DNA of 44,009 nucleotides from Mycobacteriales bacterium (GTDB lineage: Bacteria; Actinomycetota; Actinomycetes; Mycobacteriales; CADCTP01), in NCBI GenBank assembly GCA_035995165.1, contig DASYKU010000094.1, positions 1 through 44,009 on the forward strand, read 5' to 3'. This document shows positions 1 through 7,412 of this stretch, piece after piece. The notes beneath the pieces were generated by a model. It worked only from the letters and a program-made list of their open reading frames with translations, was not told the DNA's origin and did not search any database. The position numbers and the translations under genes were made by a program. The stretch's first letter is position 1. Every line of letters begins with the position of its first letter.

Positions 1-108
1 GCGACGCCGCTGACCGAACCATCCCGGCCTCTAGCGAACCTGACCGGCCGGTTCGGCCGCCGCCCATGAGGCGCTTCGCGCAAGAGAACGAGCTCAGATC
101 TGAGACCG

Positions 109-132
109 AGAAATGAACGGACCGCCATTTCT
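109..132 (-). terminator. Hairpin downstream of tRNA-Thr
   Basis: A 7-bp inverted repeat, AGAAATG at 109-115 and CATTTCT at 126-132, with a 10-base loop lies 33 bases beyond the 3' end of the leftward tRNA. A second perfect palindrome, CTCAGATCTGAG, sits just beyond it at 93-104. Both are AT-richer than their surroundings. A terminator for the tRNA is the simplest reading, but there is no clear U-tract. Bases 1-108 otherwise show nothing I can call. Confidence 0.4.
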
Positions 133-164
133 GGCGACCCACCCGGCGAACGTGCAGGTCAGGG

Positions 165-240
165 TGGAGCCGCCTCGGAGAATCGAACTCCGGACCTATT
201 CATTACGAGTGAATCGCTCTGCCGACTGAGCTAAGGCGGC
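165..240 (-). tRNA. tRNA-Thr (anticodon CGT)
   Basis: On the minus strand the cloverleaf folds completely. The 7-bp acceptor stem pairs GCCGCCT with AGGCGGC, the D-stem pairs GCTC with GAGC, the anticodon stem pairs ATTCA with TGAAT around the loop CTCGTAA, and the T-stem pairs CGGAG with CTCCG around TTCGATT. The anticodon CGT reads ACG (threonine). The discriminator base T is followed by an encoded CCA at 167-165. It appears to be transcribed alone; the next leftward gene upstream of it ends at 284. Confidence 0.95.
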
Positions 241-283
241 GCTGCACGCCCGAGGGCGTACCGGCCCGAACAGTGTAGCGGGC

Positions 284-838
284 TCAGGAGGGCGGCTCGT
301 CCAGCGGGGAGCCGACGGCGCAGAGCGGGCAGGTCGGCGGCGGCCAGAGGTGGGACGGGACGGTGGCCAGGTGGTCGACCGGGACGCCGGCCAACCGGGC
401 GGGCGCGTCGCCCAGGGCGAGGAACGCGGCGACGGCGACCACGGTGCCGCCGGCGGCCGCCAGAGTGTCGGCGGTGGCGGAGACGGCTGAGCCGGCGTTG
501 ATCGCGTCGTCGACAATCGCTATGCGGCGCCCGCTCACGTCGCCGGTCACCGTGTACGAGGGCGGCGTGGACCAGGCGAAGGCGGCATCGAGGGACTCGG
601 CGACCAGCTGGGCAGCGTACGCGCCGCCGAGGAGTGGGCCGCAGACGACATCGGGATGTGCGGGCCGCACAAGGTCCGCGAGCGCAGCCGCATGAGGGCG
701 CAGGATCCCCGGGCGGGCGAACAGCGCGTCCAGGTCAAGCCAGAGGTCACCGTGGTATCCGGACTCGAACGCATAGTGCCCGCGTCGGCCAGGGACGAGA
801 TCCAGCACGGACCCCTTTGTCGACTCAGTCAACGCCAT
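284..838 (-). CDS. Orotate phosphoribosyltransferase-like protein
   Basis: Type I phosphoribosyltransferase fold. The hallmark is the PRPP-binding loop RIAIVDDAINAGSAV in the C-terminal half, preceded by a CGPLLGGAYAAQ segment like the PyrE pyrophosphate loop. PyrE-type enzymes transfer ribose-5-phosphate from PRPP to orotate in pyrimidine synthesis. This copy stands apart from other pyr genes, so it may act on another base or be a paralogue. I chose ATG 838 (184 aa) because homologues usually begin near MALTESTKG and a GAGG motif lies about 11 bases upstream. An in-frame start at 883 would add 15 residues. The protein ends with a Cys-x2-Cys (CPLC) near the C-terminus that ordinary PyrE lacks. 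Confidence 0.75.
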   Translation of the reverse strand: MALTESTKGSVLDLVPGRRGHYAFESGYHGDLWLDLDALFARPGILRPHAAALADLVRPAHPDVVCGPLLGGAYAAQLVAESLDAAFAWSTPPSYTVTGDVSGRRIAIVDDAINAGSAVSATADTLAAAGGTVVAVAAFLALGDAPARLAGVPVDHLATVPSHLWPPPTCPLCAVGSPLDEPPS

Positions 839-890
839 CCGATCCCCGTCCTCAGCGGCCGAGGCCGAGATCCACGACCCCATCGACGCG

Positions 891-908
891 GTCCCGCTTC
901 GGCGGGAC
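891..908 (-). terminator. UUCG-tetraloop hairpin ending the holB-ricT-SPOR operon
   Basis: A perfect 7-bp stem, GTCCCGC/GCGGGAC, closes a TTCG tetraloop. It lies about 100 bases past the last gene of the leftward operon (stop at 1011) and 53 bases before the next leftward start (838). UUCG loops on GC stems are exceptionally stable. There is no U-tract, as is usual in actinobacteria. Confidence 0.6.
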
Positions 909-1010
909 GAGGTCAGGACGGACCTCTCCGTCGGCCCTGTCAGCCCGGTCGACTGGACGCGGACCGCCTGGGGCCCAGGCGACGCGATCCCGTCGCCGTC
1001 CAGAACGGGA

Positions 1011-1211
1011 CTACGAGCCCTCGTTCCAGCGTCGGTCCTCCTCGTCCATGCGCTTGTTGCGCTCGTGGAGCTCGGTGAGGCCGCGCTCGGCCTCTTCCTT
1101 CGACGCGTACGGGCCGAGCCGGGCCTCGCGGAACCCGCGCTTGGACGGGCCCTTCTCGGCGGCGCCCTTCTCGACGTTGTAATACCAGCTGTCGTCCAGA
1201 TCGTTGGCCAC
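1011..1211 (-). CDS. Small SPOR-domain-like protein (66 aa)
   Basis: The 66-residue acidic protein begins MANDLDDSWYYNVEKG and contains RLGPYASKEEAERGL, the signature of a single SPOR-like repeat (aromatic residue followed by a KEEA helix). SPOR domains normally bind denuded glycan strands of septal peptidoglycan. Here there is no signal peptide or membrane segment, so a cytoplasmic role is more likely and the true function is unknown. The GTG start at 1211 lies 21 bases after the ricT stop, so the two are probably cotranscribed. Similar short proteins next to ricT are common in actinobacteria. Confidence 0.75.
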   Translation of the reverse strand: MANDLDDSWYYNVEKGAAEKGPSKRGFREARLGPYASKEEAERGLTELHERNKRMDEEDRRWNEGS

Positions 1212-1232
1212 GTCGTGATGATGCCCCGAGGA

Positions 1233-2057
1233 TCAGGCGTTGTACCGCTCGTCGTGCGCGGTGCGGGGCGCGCAGACCGACTCGAACGAGCAGGAGCAGG
1301 CCCGGCCGCCGTCGCGCAGGCGCACCTTGACCGTCTCGCTCGGCACGTTGATCTCGACGACCCGGCCCGGGCCTTCGGGGGTGTCGACCTCGGAGCCGCG
1401 TGGGGGGACGGTCTCGTGCGCCTTGACGTACAGCGGGTGCTCGTACTTGAGGCAGCACAGCAGGCGGCCGCAGGCGCCGGAGATGCGCAGCGGGTTCAGC
1501 GGCAGGTCCTGGTCCTTCGCCATCCGGATCGAGACCGGCTCGAAGTCCTTGAGGAACGTCGCGCAGCAGAGGTCCCGCCCGCACGATCCGATCCCACCCT
1601 GCACGCGGGCCTCGTCCCGGGGTGAGAGCTGACGCAGCTCGACCCGGCAGGAGAGCGTCGCGCCGAGATCGCGCACCAGGCCGCGGAAGTCGACGCGGTG
1701 CGGCGCGGAGAAGTAGATCGTGGTCCGGTTGGTGTCGGGTACGTGATCCACGCCGACGACCTTCATCGGCAGCTTGTGCTCGCGGACCAGGCGCTTCGCC
1801 GCGACCCGGGCCGCCGCCTTGCGCTTGCGGATCAACGCGTCGCGATCGATGTCAGCCTGCTGGGCCACGCCGACGAGCACCGGCATGCCCATCGTGTCCT
1901 CGCTGACCCACTGCGGCGCCCACACGCACTCGGCGACCTCGGGGCCGTCGTCGGTCGGGATCAGCACCTTGTCGCCGATGGCGGGCGAGTACGGACCGGG
2001 GTCGAAGTAGTAGAGCCGGCCGTACCGCTCGAAGCTCACCGCGCAGACCATGCCCAT
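1233..2057 (-). CDS. ricT: PSP1-domain protein, RicT/YaaT family
   Basis: The 274-aa protein has the PSP1 C-terminal domain with paired cysteine motifs, CGRDLCC (Cys159, 164, 165) and CGRLLCCLKYEH (Cys196, 201, 202). In Bacillus, RicT forms a complex with RicA and RicF that carries [4Fe-4S] clusters and promotes RNase Y-dependent mRNA processing and development. Actinobacteria lack RicA/RicF as far as I know, so the role here is open. Two in-frame ATG codons (2057 and 2051) are possible starts. It follows holB by 33 bases, as in many bacteria where ricT sits directly after tmk-holB. Confidence 0.85.
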   Translation of the reverse strand: MGMVCAVSFERYGRLYYFDPGPYSPAIGDKVLIPTDDGPEVAECVWAPQWVSEDTMGMPVLVGVAQQADIDRDALIRKRKAAARVAAKRLVREHKLPMKVVGVDHVPDTNRTTIYFSAPHRVDFRGLVRDLGATLSCRVELRQLSPRDEARVQGGIGSCGRDLCCATFLKDFEPVSIRMAKDQDLPLNPLRISGACGRLLCCLKYEHPLYVKAHETVPPRGSEVDTPEGPGRVVEINVPSETVKVRLRDGGRACSCSFESVCAPRTAHDERYNA

Positions 2058-2090
2058 GAGCCGACCTTACGGGCGCGCACCCCGTCGGCG

Positions 2091-3281
2091 TCAGGTCAGT
2101 CGCAGCGAGACCGTCAACGCCTCGACCGCGATCCGCGGTTTCACGTTGAGCTCCAGCGCCTCCCGGCAGCCCAGCACGGCGTCCAGCCGTTGCAGCACTC
2201 CCTCGGGGGTGAGCCGGGCGGCCAGGGTACGGACGTCCGCCGCCACGTCCGGGTGCGCGGGCCGGACCGCGGCGCCGCACTGGGCCACCAGCACGTCCCG
2301 GTAGAACGCGGCCAGGTCGACCAGGGCGCGATCCAACGCGTCCCGCTGGGCCCGGGTCGAGCGGGACCGCTGCCGCCGCTCCAGTTCCTTGATCGCGCCG
2401 GCGGTGCCCCGGGTCGCGGTCGCGGCGCCCTTGCCGGTGCCGCCCGCGCCGAACGCCTGCTTCAGTGCCTCGGTCTCCGGCCCGTCGAGCTCCGCCGACA
2501 GCGCCGCGGCCTCCTGCTCGGCCGCACGGACGAGCTCGTCGGCAGCGTCGAAGCAGGCGCCGAGGCTGGTCAGCCCTGCGGGGACGGACAGCACCGCGCG
2601 GCGGCGGGCCCGGGCCTCGGCGTCGCGAGCGAGGCGGCGGGCCCGGCCGACGTGACCCTGCGAGGCCTGCGCGGCCCACTCGGCGTCGGCCGGGTCGACA
2701 CCGTCGCGGCGGATCAGCACGTCCGCGACCGCCTCCGGCGACGGTGTGCCGAGCGGGACAACCCGGCAGCGGGACCGGATCGTGATCGAGATGTCGTCGG
2801 GGTGGGTGGACGGCGCGCAGAGCAGGAAGACCGTCCGCTCCGGCGGCTCCTCCACCGCCTTGAGCAGCGCGTTCGACGCGGCCTCGGTGAGCCGGTCGGC
2901 GTCCTCGACCAGCACGACCTGCCAGCGGCCGAGCGACGGCAGCCGGCCCGCGGTCAGCACGATCGACCGCATCTCCTGCACCGCGATCGACAGGCCTTCG
3001 GGTACGACGATGTGGACGTCGGCATGCGTCTTGGTCTTCACGGTGTGGCACCCCGGGCACTCGCCGCAGCCGACCCCGCCGCGATCGCATTCCAGCGCGG
3101 CCGCGAACGCCCGGGCCGCGACCGATCGACCCGAGCCGGGCGGCCCGGTGAACAACCAGGCGTGGGTCATCGAACCGACCGCGGTCGCCTCGCCGATCAC
3201 GATCTTGTGCGCGGCCGCGGCCGCATCCTGCAGGGTGGCGACCGCACGGGGCTGGCCGACGACCTCGTCCCACACCGTCAT
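2091..3281 (-). CDS. holB: DNA polymerase III subunit delta'
   Basis: Clamp-loader subunit of the replicative polymerase (396 aa). The AAA+ domain starts with MTVWDEVVGQ, followed by a P-loop GPPGSGRS (46-53) in which the usual Lys is Arg, consistent with delta' not hydrolysing ATP. A zinc module follows (C72-x2-C75-x2-C78), then the sensor region LLKAVEEPPE and the SRC motif ITIRSRC. The start is ATG 3281, overlapping the tmk stop in ATGA. A 55-residue upstream extension of the open frame is low-complexity and runs over tmk, so I excluded it. Coupling to tmk joins dTTP supply with replication. Confidence 0.92.
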   Translation of the reverse strand: MTVWDEVVGQPRAVATLQDAAAAAHKIVIGEATAVGSMTHAWLFTGPPGSGRSVAARAFAAALECDRGGVGCGECPGCHTVKTKTHADVHIVVPEGLSIAVQEMRSIVLTAGRLPSLGRWQVVLVEDADRLTEAASNALLKAVEEPPERTVFLLCAPSTHPDDISITIRSRCRVVPLGTPSPEAVADVLIRRDGVDPADAEWAAQASQGHVGRARRLARDAEARARRRAVLSVPAGLTSLGACFDAADELVRAAEQEAAALSAELDGPETEALKQAFGAGGTGKGAATATRGTAGAIKELERRQRSRSTRAQRDALDRALVDLAAFYRDVLVAQCGAAVRPAHPDVAADVRTLAARLTPEGVLQRLDAVLGCREALELNVKPRIAVEALTVSLRLT

Positions 3282-5494
3282 CGCGACTGTCCCCTGGGTA
3301 CGTCGTCGGGCTCGGCCACGAGCGGCACCTCGGGCTCGCGCACCGGCATCACGCCCGCCGTGCCCACCGTCGGCACCGGCGGCGTCTCCGGCGGCACGCC
3401 CGCGACGGTCGCCCCATGCCCGGTCCTCGAACGCCGACTCCTCCACCGCAACGGCTTACTCGCCTCCGCGTCCACCGGCACCGGTCGCTGCGCCGCCATC
3501 CGCGCCGCGAGCCGCTTGCCGGCCGCCAGCCGGATCATCGTCGAGACCGTATGAGACTGCTGACCGGCGTCGATGACGAGGTAGTGGTCCGGCGTCGCCT
3601 CGGCCAGCGACCGGAACGCCTGCCGGACCCGCTGGTGGAACTCCAGCGACTCCCGTTCGACCCGGTCGTGCCCGCGACCGGCCGCCCGGGCCCGCTCCAG
3701 CCCGACCTCGGGGTCGATGTCGAGCAGGATCGTCAGGTCCGGCCGCAGCCCGTTGGTCGCCCACCGCGACAGCCGGCGGACGTCCTCGAGCGACAGCGCC
3801 CGGCCGGCACCCTGGTAGGCCAGCGACGAGTCCACGTACCGGTCGGTGATGACGACGTCGCCGCGGTCCAGCGCCGGCCGGATCACGGTGTCGACGTGGT
3901 GGGCGCGGTCGGCGGCGAACAACAGCGCCTCGGCGCGCGGGGTGAGGGAGCCGTCCGGGGAGTCCAGCAGGATCTGCCGGATCCGGACGCCGAAGTCGGT
4001 CGCCCCGGGCTCGTGCGTGGTGGTCACCGCGACCCCACGCTCGGTGAGCCACTCGGCCAGCCGGGCCGCCTGGGTCGACTTGCCCGACCCCTCGCCGCCC
4101 TCGAACGCGATGAGCATGCCGCCCTTGGACAGCCGCCGCCGCGTCCTCGTGTCCCCACGCAACGCGCTGACCACGTCCGGCACGACCGGCACACCGGTCC
4201 GGTCGTCCATCTGCCGGTACGACACGATGCCGCCGCCGACTGCAAGGAGACCGGCCGCGACGAGCAGGATCCGCGTCCCGTCCACGGTGAAGTCGATGAC
4301 GCCGACGTTCACGGTCCGCTGCTTGAGCAGACCGACCAGGAACGGCGCCGCCGCCAGCGTGAGGATCAGGTCGACCCGGACCAGCGACTGGACGAACGCG
4401 AATGTCCGCCCGCGCACCTCGTCCGCGACCTCTCGACCGAGCAGCGTCGTGCCGGCCAGGTAGGCCGCGCCCGCACCGAAGCCGACACCGATCACGCAGA
4501 TCAGGCTCAGGATCAGGTGCGGCATCAGCGCGACGAGCACCAGGCAACAGCCGGCGAAGATGATCGACAATCCGAACAGCCGTCGCCGGGACAGGTCCCG
4601 GGCGACGCGCGGCCCGAGTCCCATGCCGAGCCCGAGCCCGACGAAGACCGCCCCGAACAAGATCCCGTACGTCGCGTCGCCGCCGCCGAGGCTGGCCGAG
4701 TACGTCTTCCCGGTGCCGATCACCGCCCCGCCGGCCGCGAACGCGCCGAGGATGCCGACGACCAGGCCCCGCACGAGCGGCGTCTGACCGATGAACTCCC
4801 AGCCCTCGACCACCGACCGCAGCAGGCCTTGGGCGGGTGCCGCGCCCGCGCCCACCGATCGGCCGCTGATCTGCCGGATCCGCTGCACGGTCAACGCCGA
4901 AGCCAGGAAAGTCGCGGCGTTGATGTAGAGCGCGAGGTCGACCCGGTTGGCGTCGAAGAACTCGAACGAGTTGCCCAGCAGCCGGGTGAGCAGCGCCAGC
5001 AGCGAGAAGACGACGGCGGCTGCGACCGGCGTGATCCCGTACGTCGTGACCAGGCTGACCTGGTTCGCCTGCTCCAGCTGGTCCTTGCGGACCAGGTTGG
5101 GGACCGAGGCTTCCTTCGCCGGGATCCAGAACAGGCTGATGCATTCGACCAGGAAAGTCGCGACGAACAGCCACCAGAGCTGGCCGACCAGCGGGATCGA
5201 CAGGAACAGCGCGAACCGGCCGATGTCGGCGACGACCATGAGCTTGCGCCGGTCGAACCGGTCCGCGAACGCCCCGGCCAGCGGCCCGAAGATGACCGCC
5301 GGCAGCAGCCGCACGACCAGCACGCCGCCGAGCGCGAAGTTCTCCGCCGCGTAGCCGCTGGCGAGCTCGGCCGCCAGCGCGGTCGTGGCGAGCAGGCCGA
5401 GCCAGTCGCCGAAGCTGGAGAACGACATGACCAGCCAGAGCCGGCGGAAGTCGCGCACGCGCAGGACCGCGCGGATCCGGTGCGTCGTCGACAC
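3278..5494 (-). CDS. tmk: MFS transporter-thymidylate kinase fusion
   Basis: A 738-aa two-part protein. Residues about 12-430 form a major-facilitator-type membrane domain with some 12 hydrophobic segments and the loop motif ADRFDRRKL after helix 2. Residues about 458-660 are a complete dTMP kinase: P-loop GGEGSGKST (466-474), THEPG (493-497) and DRYVDSSLAYQG (551-562). The kinase converts dTMP to dTDP. Such fusions occur in Streptomyces and relatives (SCO3542, from memory). The transporter substrate is unknown; its sequence is of the drug-efflux/enterobactin-exporter type. The last ~75 residues are Pro/Arg/Thr-rich and disordered-looking. The GTG start at 5494 has GGAGG about 16 bases upstream, a poor spacing, so the start is uncertain. 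Confidence 0.9.
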   Translation of the reverse strand: MSTTHRIRAVLRVRDFRRLWLVMSFSSFGDWLGLLATTALAAELASGYAAENFALGGVLVVRLLPAVIFGPLAGAFADRFDRRKLMVVADIGRFALFLSIPLVGQLWWLFVATFLVECISLFWIPAKEASVPNLVRKDQLEQANQVSLVTTYGITPVAAAVVFSLLALLTRLLGNSFEFFDANRVDLALYINAATFLASALTVQRIRQISGRSVGAGAAPAQGLLRSVVEGWEFIGQTPLVRGLVVGILGAFAAGGAVIGTGKTYSASLGGGDATYGILFGAVFVGLGLGMGLGPRVARDLSRRRLFGLSIIFAGCCLVLVALMPHLILSLICVIGVGFGAGAAYLAGTTLLGREVADEVRGRTFAFVQSLVRVDLILTLAAAPFLVGLLKQRTVNVGVIDFTVDGTRILLVAAGLLAVGGGIVSYRQMDDRTGVPVVPDVVSALRGDTRTRRRLSKGGMLIAFEGGEGSGKSTQAARLAEWLTERGVAVTTTHEPGATDFGVRIRQILLDSPDGSLTPRAEALLFAADRAHHVDTVIRPALDRGDVVITDRYVDSSLAYQGAGRALSLEDVRRLSRWATNGLRPDLTILLDIDPEVGLERARAAGRGHDRVERESLEFHQRVRQAFRSLAEATPDHYLVIDAGQQSHTVSTMIRLAAGKRLAARMAAQRPVPVDAEASKPLRWRSRRSRTGHGATVAGVPPETPPVPTVGTAGVMPVREPEVPLVAEPDDVPRGQSR

Positions 5495-5635
5495 CAGAGC
5501 GCGCTCGTCCTCCGCCGGCCGGGGTGGCCCGTCGGTGGCGCTGTCCGCGTCGATGACGACCTCCTCCGGGCGCGCTCGAGCCTGATTTGTCGGAGCCGAC
5601 TGTATCGGCCGGGTCCGACGGATTCCGCGGCCGCG

Positions 5636-6139
5636 TCAGCCGTCGGGACCCCGGCTCTCGAAGTTCACCAGGACGGTGCGCAGCAGTCGCGCGAGCCGGT
5701 CCCGGTCCGGCTCGGACAGCCCCGCGAGCAGCTGCCGTTCCCGGTCGAGCAGGTCCGCGACGGCGTCGTCGGCGCGGTCCCGGCCCTGGTCGGCGAGCCG
5801 GATCCGGCGAGCGCGACCATCCTGCGGGTCCGGCCGGCGCTCGATCAGCCCGCGCGCCTCGAGCCGGTCCAAGCGGTTGGTCATCGTGCCGGAGCCGACG
5901 AGCGTCTCACGGACCAGCTGCCCCGGCGTCAGCTCGTACGGCGGGCCGGCCCGGCGCAACGCTGTGAGCACGTCGAACTCGTACGCCTCCAGGCCGTGCT
6001 CGGCGAACGCCGCCCGCCGCTCCCGATCGAGGTGCCGGGCCAGCCGGGTGACGCGCGAGAGCACCGCGAGCGGCGCGGCGTCCAGGTCGGGCCGCTCGCG
6101 CCGCCAGGCCTCGAGCAGTCCGTCGGTCTCGTCGCGCAC
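5636..6139 (-). CDS. tamR: MarR-family regulator, TamR-like
   Basis: The 167-aa winged-helix regulator has the typical order: helical dimer region, then HTH (LTPGQLVRETLVGSGTMTNR) and wing (LIERRPDPQDGRARRIRLA). It is divergent from a trans-aconitate methyltransferase, the arrangement of Streptomyces TamR, a MarR-type repressor of tam that responds to trans-aconitate and related acids. Two copies of a 12-bp palindrome fill the 57-base intergenic region. The start is GTG 6139 with no clear Shine-Dalgarno. The symbol rests on synteny plus family; the ligand is inferred. Confidence 0.8.
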   Translation of the reverse strand: MRDETDGLLEAWRRERPDLDAAPLAVLSRVTRLARHLDRERRAAFAEHGLEAYEFDVLTALRRAGPPYELTPGQLVRETLVGSGTMTNRLDRLEARGLIERRPDPQDGRARRIRLADQGRDRADDAVADLLDRERQLLAGLSEPDRDRLARLLRTVLVNFESRGPDG

Positions 6140-6140
6140 G

Positions 6141-6171
6141 TTGACATGGTATCTCGACGTCGAGTTAAACT
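6141..6171 (+). promoter_or_regulatory. Predicted promoter of the tam gene
   Basis: A consensus -35 TTGACA (6141-6146) and a -10 TAAACT (6166-6171) are separated by 19 bases. The predicted transcription start is near 6178. The first TamR-type palindrome fills the spacer and the second covers the start site, so bound regulator would block polymerase. Confidence 0.6.
6153..6164. promoter_or_regulatory. Palindromic operator 1 (tamR-tam)
   Basis: The perfect 12-bp palindrome CTCGACGTCGAG sits inside the context TATCTCGACGTCGAG, which is repeated exactly at operator 2. The centre-to-centre distance to operator 2 is 21 bp, two helical turns, so two regulator dimers would bind the same DNA face. 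It lies between the predicted -35 and -10 of tam. Confidence 0.75.
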
Positions 6172-6173
6172 AT

Positions 6174-6185
6174 CTCGACGTCGAG
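6174..6185. promoter_or_regulatory. Palindromic operator 2 (tamR-tam)
   Basis: Second copy of CTCGACGTCGAG, overlapping the predicted tam start point and running into the GAGAGGAG stretch of the leader. See operator 1 for the spacing. Confidence 0.75.
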
Positions 6186-6196
6186 AGGAGTTGGAG

Positions 6197-6964
6197 ATGT
6201 GGGACCCGAAGCTGTACGGGCGGTTCGCGGATCAGCGGAACCGGCCGTTCCACGAGCTGGTGGGCCGGATCGGGGCCGAGGCGCCCCGGTCGGTGGTCGA
6301 CCTGGGCTGCGGTGACGGTTCGCTGACCGCGACGCTGGCCGACCGCTGGCCGGCCGCGGCGGTGCTCGGGGTCGACTCGTCGGAGTCGATGCTGGCCGAC
6401 GCGGCGCCGCGGAAGTCCGACCGGCTGTCGTTCGAGCTGAACCGGATCCAGGACTGGCGTCCGTCCGCGCCGGTCGACGTGATCGTGTCGAACGCAGCGT
6501 TGCAGTGGGTGCCCGGCCACGTGACGCTGCTGCCGCGACTGGTCGAGGCGCTCACACCGGGCGGCTGGCTGGCATTCCAGCTGCCGGGCAACTTCGAGGC
6601 GCCGTCGCACGCGTCGCTGCGGACGCTGTGCAACTCGCCGCGCTGGAGTCCGCAGCTGGGCACCGCGGGGCGCTGGCCGACGATCACCGAGCCGGTCGAG
6701 TACGTCCGGGTGCTCTCCGATCTGGGCTGCACCGTGGACTCGTGGGAGACCACGTACGCGCAGGTGCTGCAGGGTGACGATCCCGTGCTCACCTGGATGC
6801 GAGGGACGGCGCTGCGGCCGGTGCTGGCGCGGCTGTCGGCCTCGGAGGCGGCCGACTTCGAGGCCGAGCTGGGCGCGATGCTGCGGAAGGCGTACCCGCC
6901 GCAGCCGTACGGGACCGTGCTGCCGTTCCGGCGGATCTTCGCCGTGACCCAGGTACCGGCGTGA
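6197..6964 (+). CDS. tam: Trans-aconitate 2-methyltransferase
   Basis: A 255-aa class I SAM-dependent methyltransferase beginning MWDPKLYGRFADQRNRPFHE, the family-specific N-terminus. The SAM motif I is VVDLGCGDGS (about 34-42), followed by VSNAALQWVPGH, the LPGNFEAPSH segment and GTALRPVL near the end, all typical of Tam. The enzyme esterifies trans-aconitate, a spontaneous by-product and inhibitor of the aconitase step in the citrate cycle. ATG 6197 follows the GAGAGGAG region. Its stop overlaps the next start as GTGA. Confidence 0.88.
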   Translation: MWDPKLYGRFADQRNRPFHELVGRIGAEAPRSVVDLGCGDGSLTATLADRWPAAAVLGVDSSESMLADAAPRKSDRLSFELNRIQDWRPSAPVDVIVSNAALQWVPGHVTLLPRLVEALTPGGWLAFQLPGNFEAPSHASLRTLCNSPRWSPQLGTAGRWPTITEPVEYVRVLSDLGCTVDSWETTYAQVLQGDDPVLTWMRGTALRPVLARLSASEAADFEAELGAMLRKAYPPQPYGTVLPFRRIFAVTQVPA

Positions 6965-7326
6965 TCACCGGGCTGCACCACGTCCTGCTCGCGGCGCCGG
7001 CCGGCTCCGAGCCGGTGCTGCGGGCGTTCTACGGCGACCTGCTCGGGATGACGGAGGTGGCGAAGCCCGCGGGGCTGGCCGAGCGGGGCGGGGCCTGGTT
7101 CCGGTCCGGGACCGCGGAGCTGCACCTCGGCGTCGAGGCCGACTTCCGGCCCGCCCGCAAGGCCCATCCCGGCCTGCTCGTCGACGACCTGGACGCGCTG
7201 ATGGACCGGCTCGGTGCGGCCGGGCATCCCGTGCGCTGGGACGGGGAGTTCCCGGGGCACCGGCGCTGCTACATCGACGACCCGTGCGGCAATCGCCTGG
7301 AACTCCTGTCCCGCCTTCCCGCCTGA
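6961..7326 (+). CDS. Glyoxalase/VOC-fold metalloprotein
   Basis: The 121-aa single vicinal-oxygen-chelate domain has the usual beta-alpha-beta-beta-beta repeats: N-terminal GLHHVLLAAP, an FYGDLLGM helix and C-terminal YIDDPCGNRLELL. Metal ligands are expected at His6/7, the mid-chain HLGV region and Glu of RLELL. The substrate cannot be read from sequence. It starts at GTG 6961 overlapping the tam stop, so it is translationally coupled to tam and probably under the same regulator. A link to aconitate chemistry is only inferred. Confidence 0.75.
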   Translation: MITGLHHVLLAAPAGSEPVLRAFYGDLLGMTEVAKPAGLAERGGAWFRSGTAELHLGVEADFRPARKAHPGLLVDDLDALMDRLGAAGHPVRWDGEFPGHRRCYIDDPCGNRLELLSRLPA

Positions 7327-7335
7327 CTCTCCCGC

Positions 7336-7359
7336 CGGCCCCGGCGGAGGCCGGGGCCG
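7336..7359. terminator. Bidirectional hairpin between VOC gene and topA
   Basis: The perfect 10-bp stem CGGCCCCGGC/GCCGGGGCCG with loop GGAG lies between two convergent stops (7326 and 7413), so it can serve both transcripts. There is no U-tract. Confidence 0.75.
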
Positions 7360-7412
7360 TCGGCCGACCGGGTCGGGTCGGCGAGCGGCCCGCGCTGGCG
7401 GCCGGGATCGGC

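Noticed and set aside
3416-6196. N-terminal extension of the methyltransferase frame by over 900 codons
   Set aside because: The frame runs antisense through tmk and marR. The family N-terminus MWDPKLYGRF and the operator-containing promoter fix the start at 6197.
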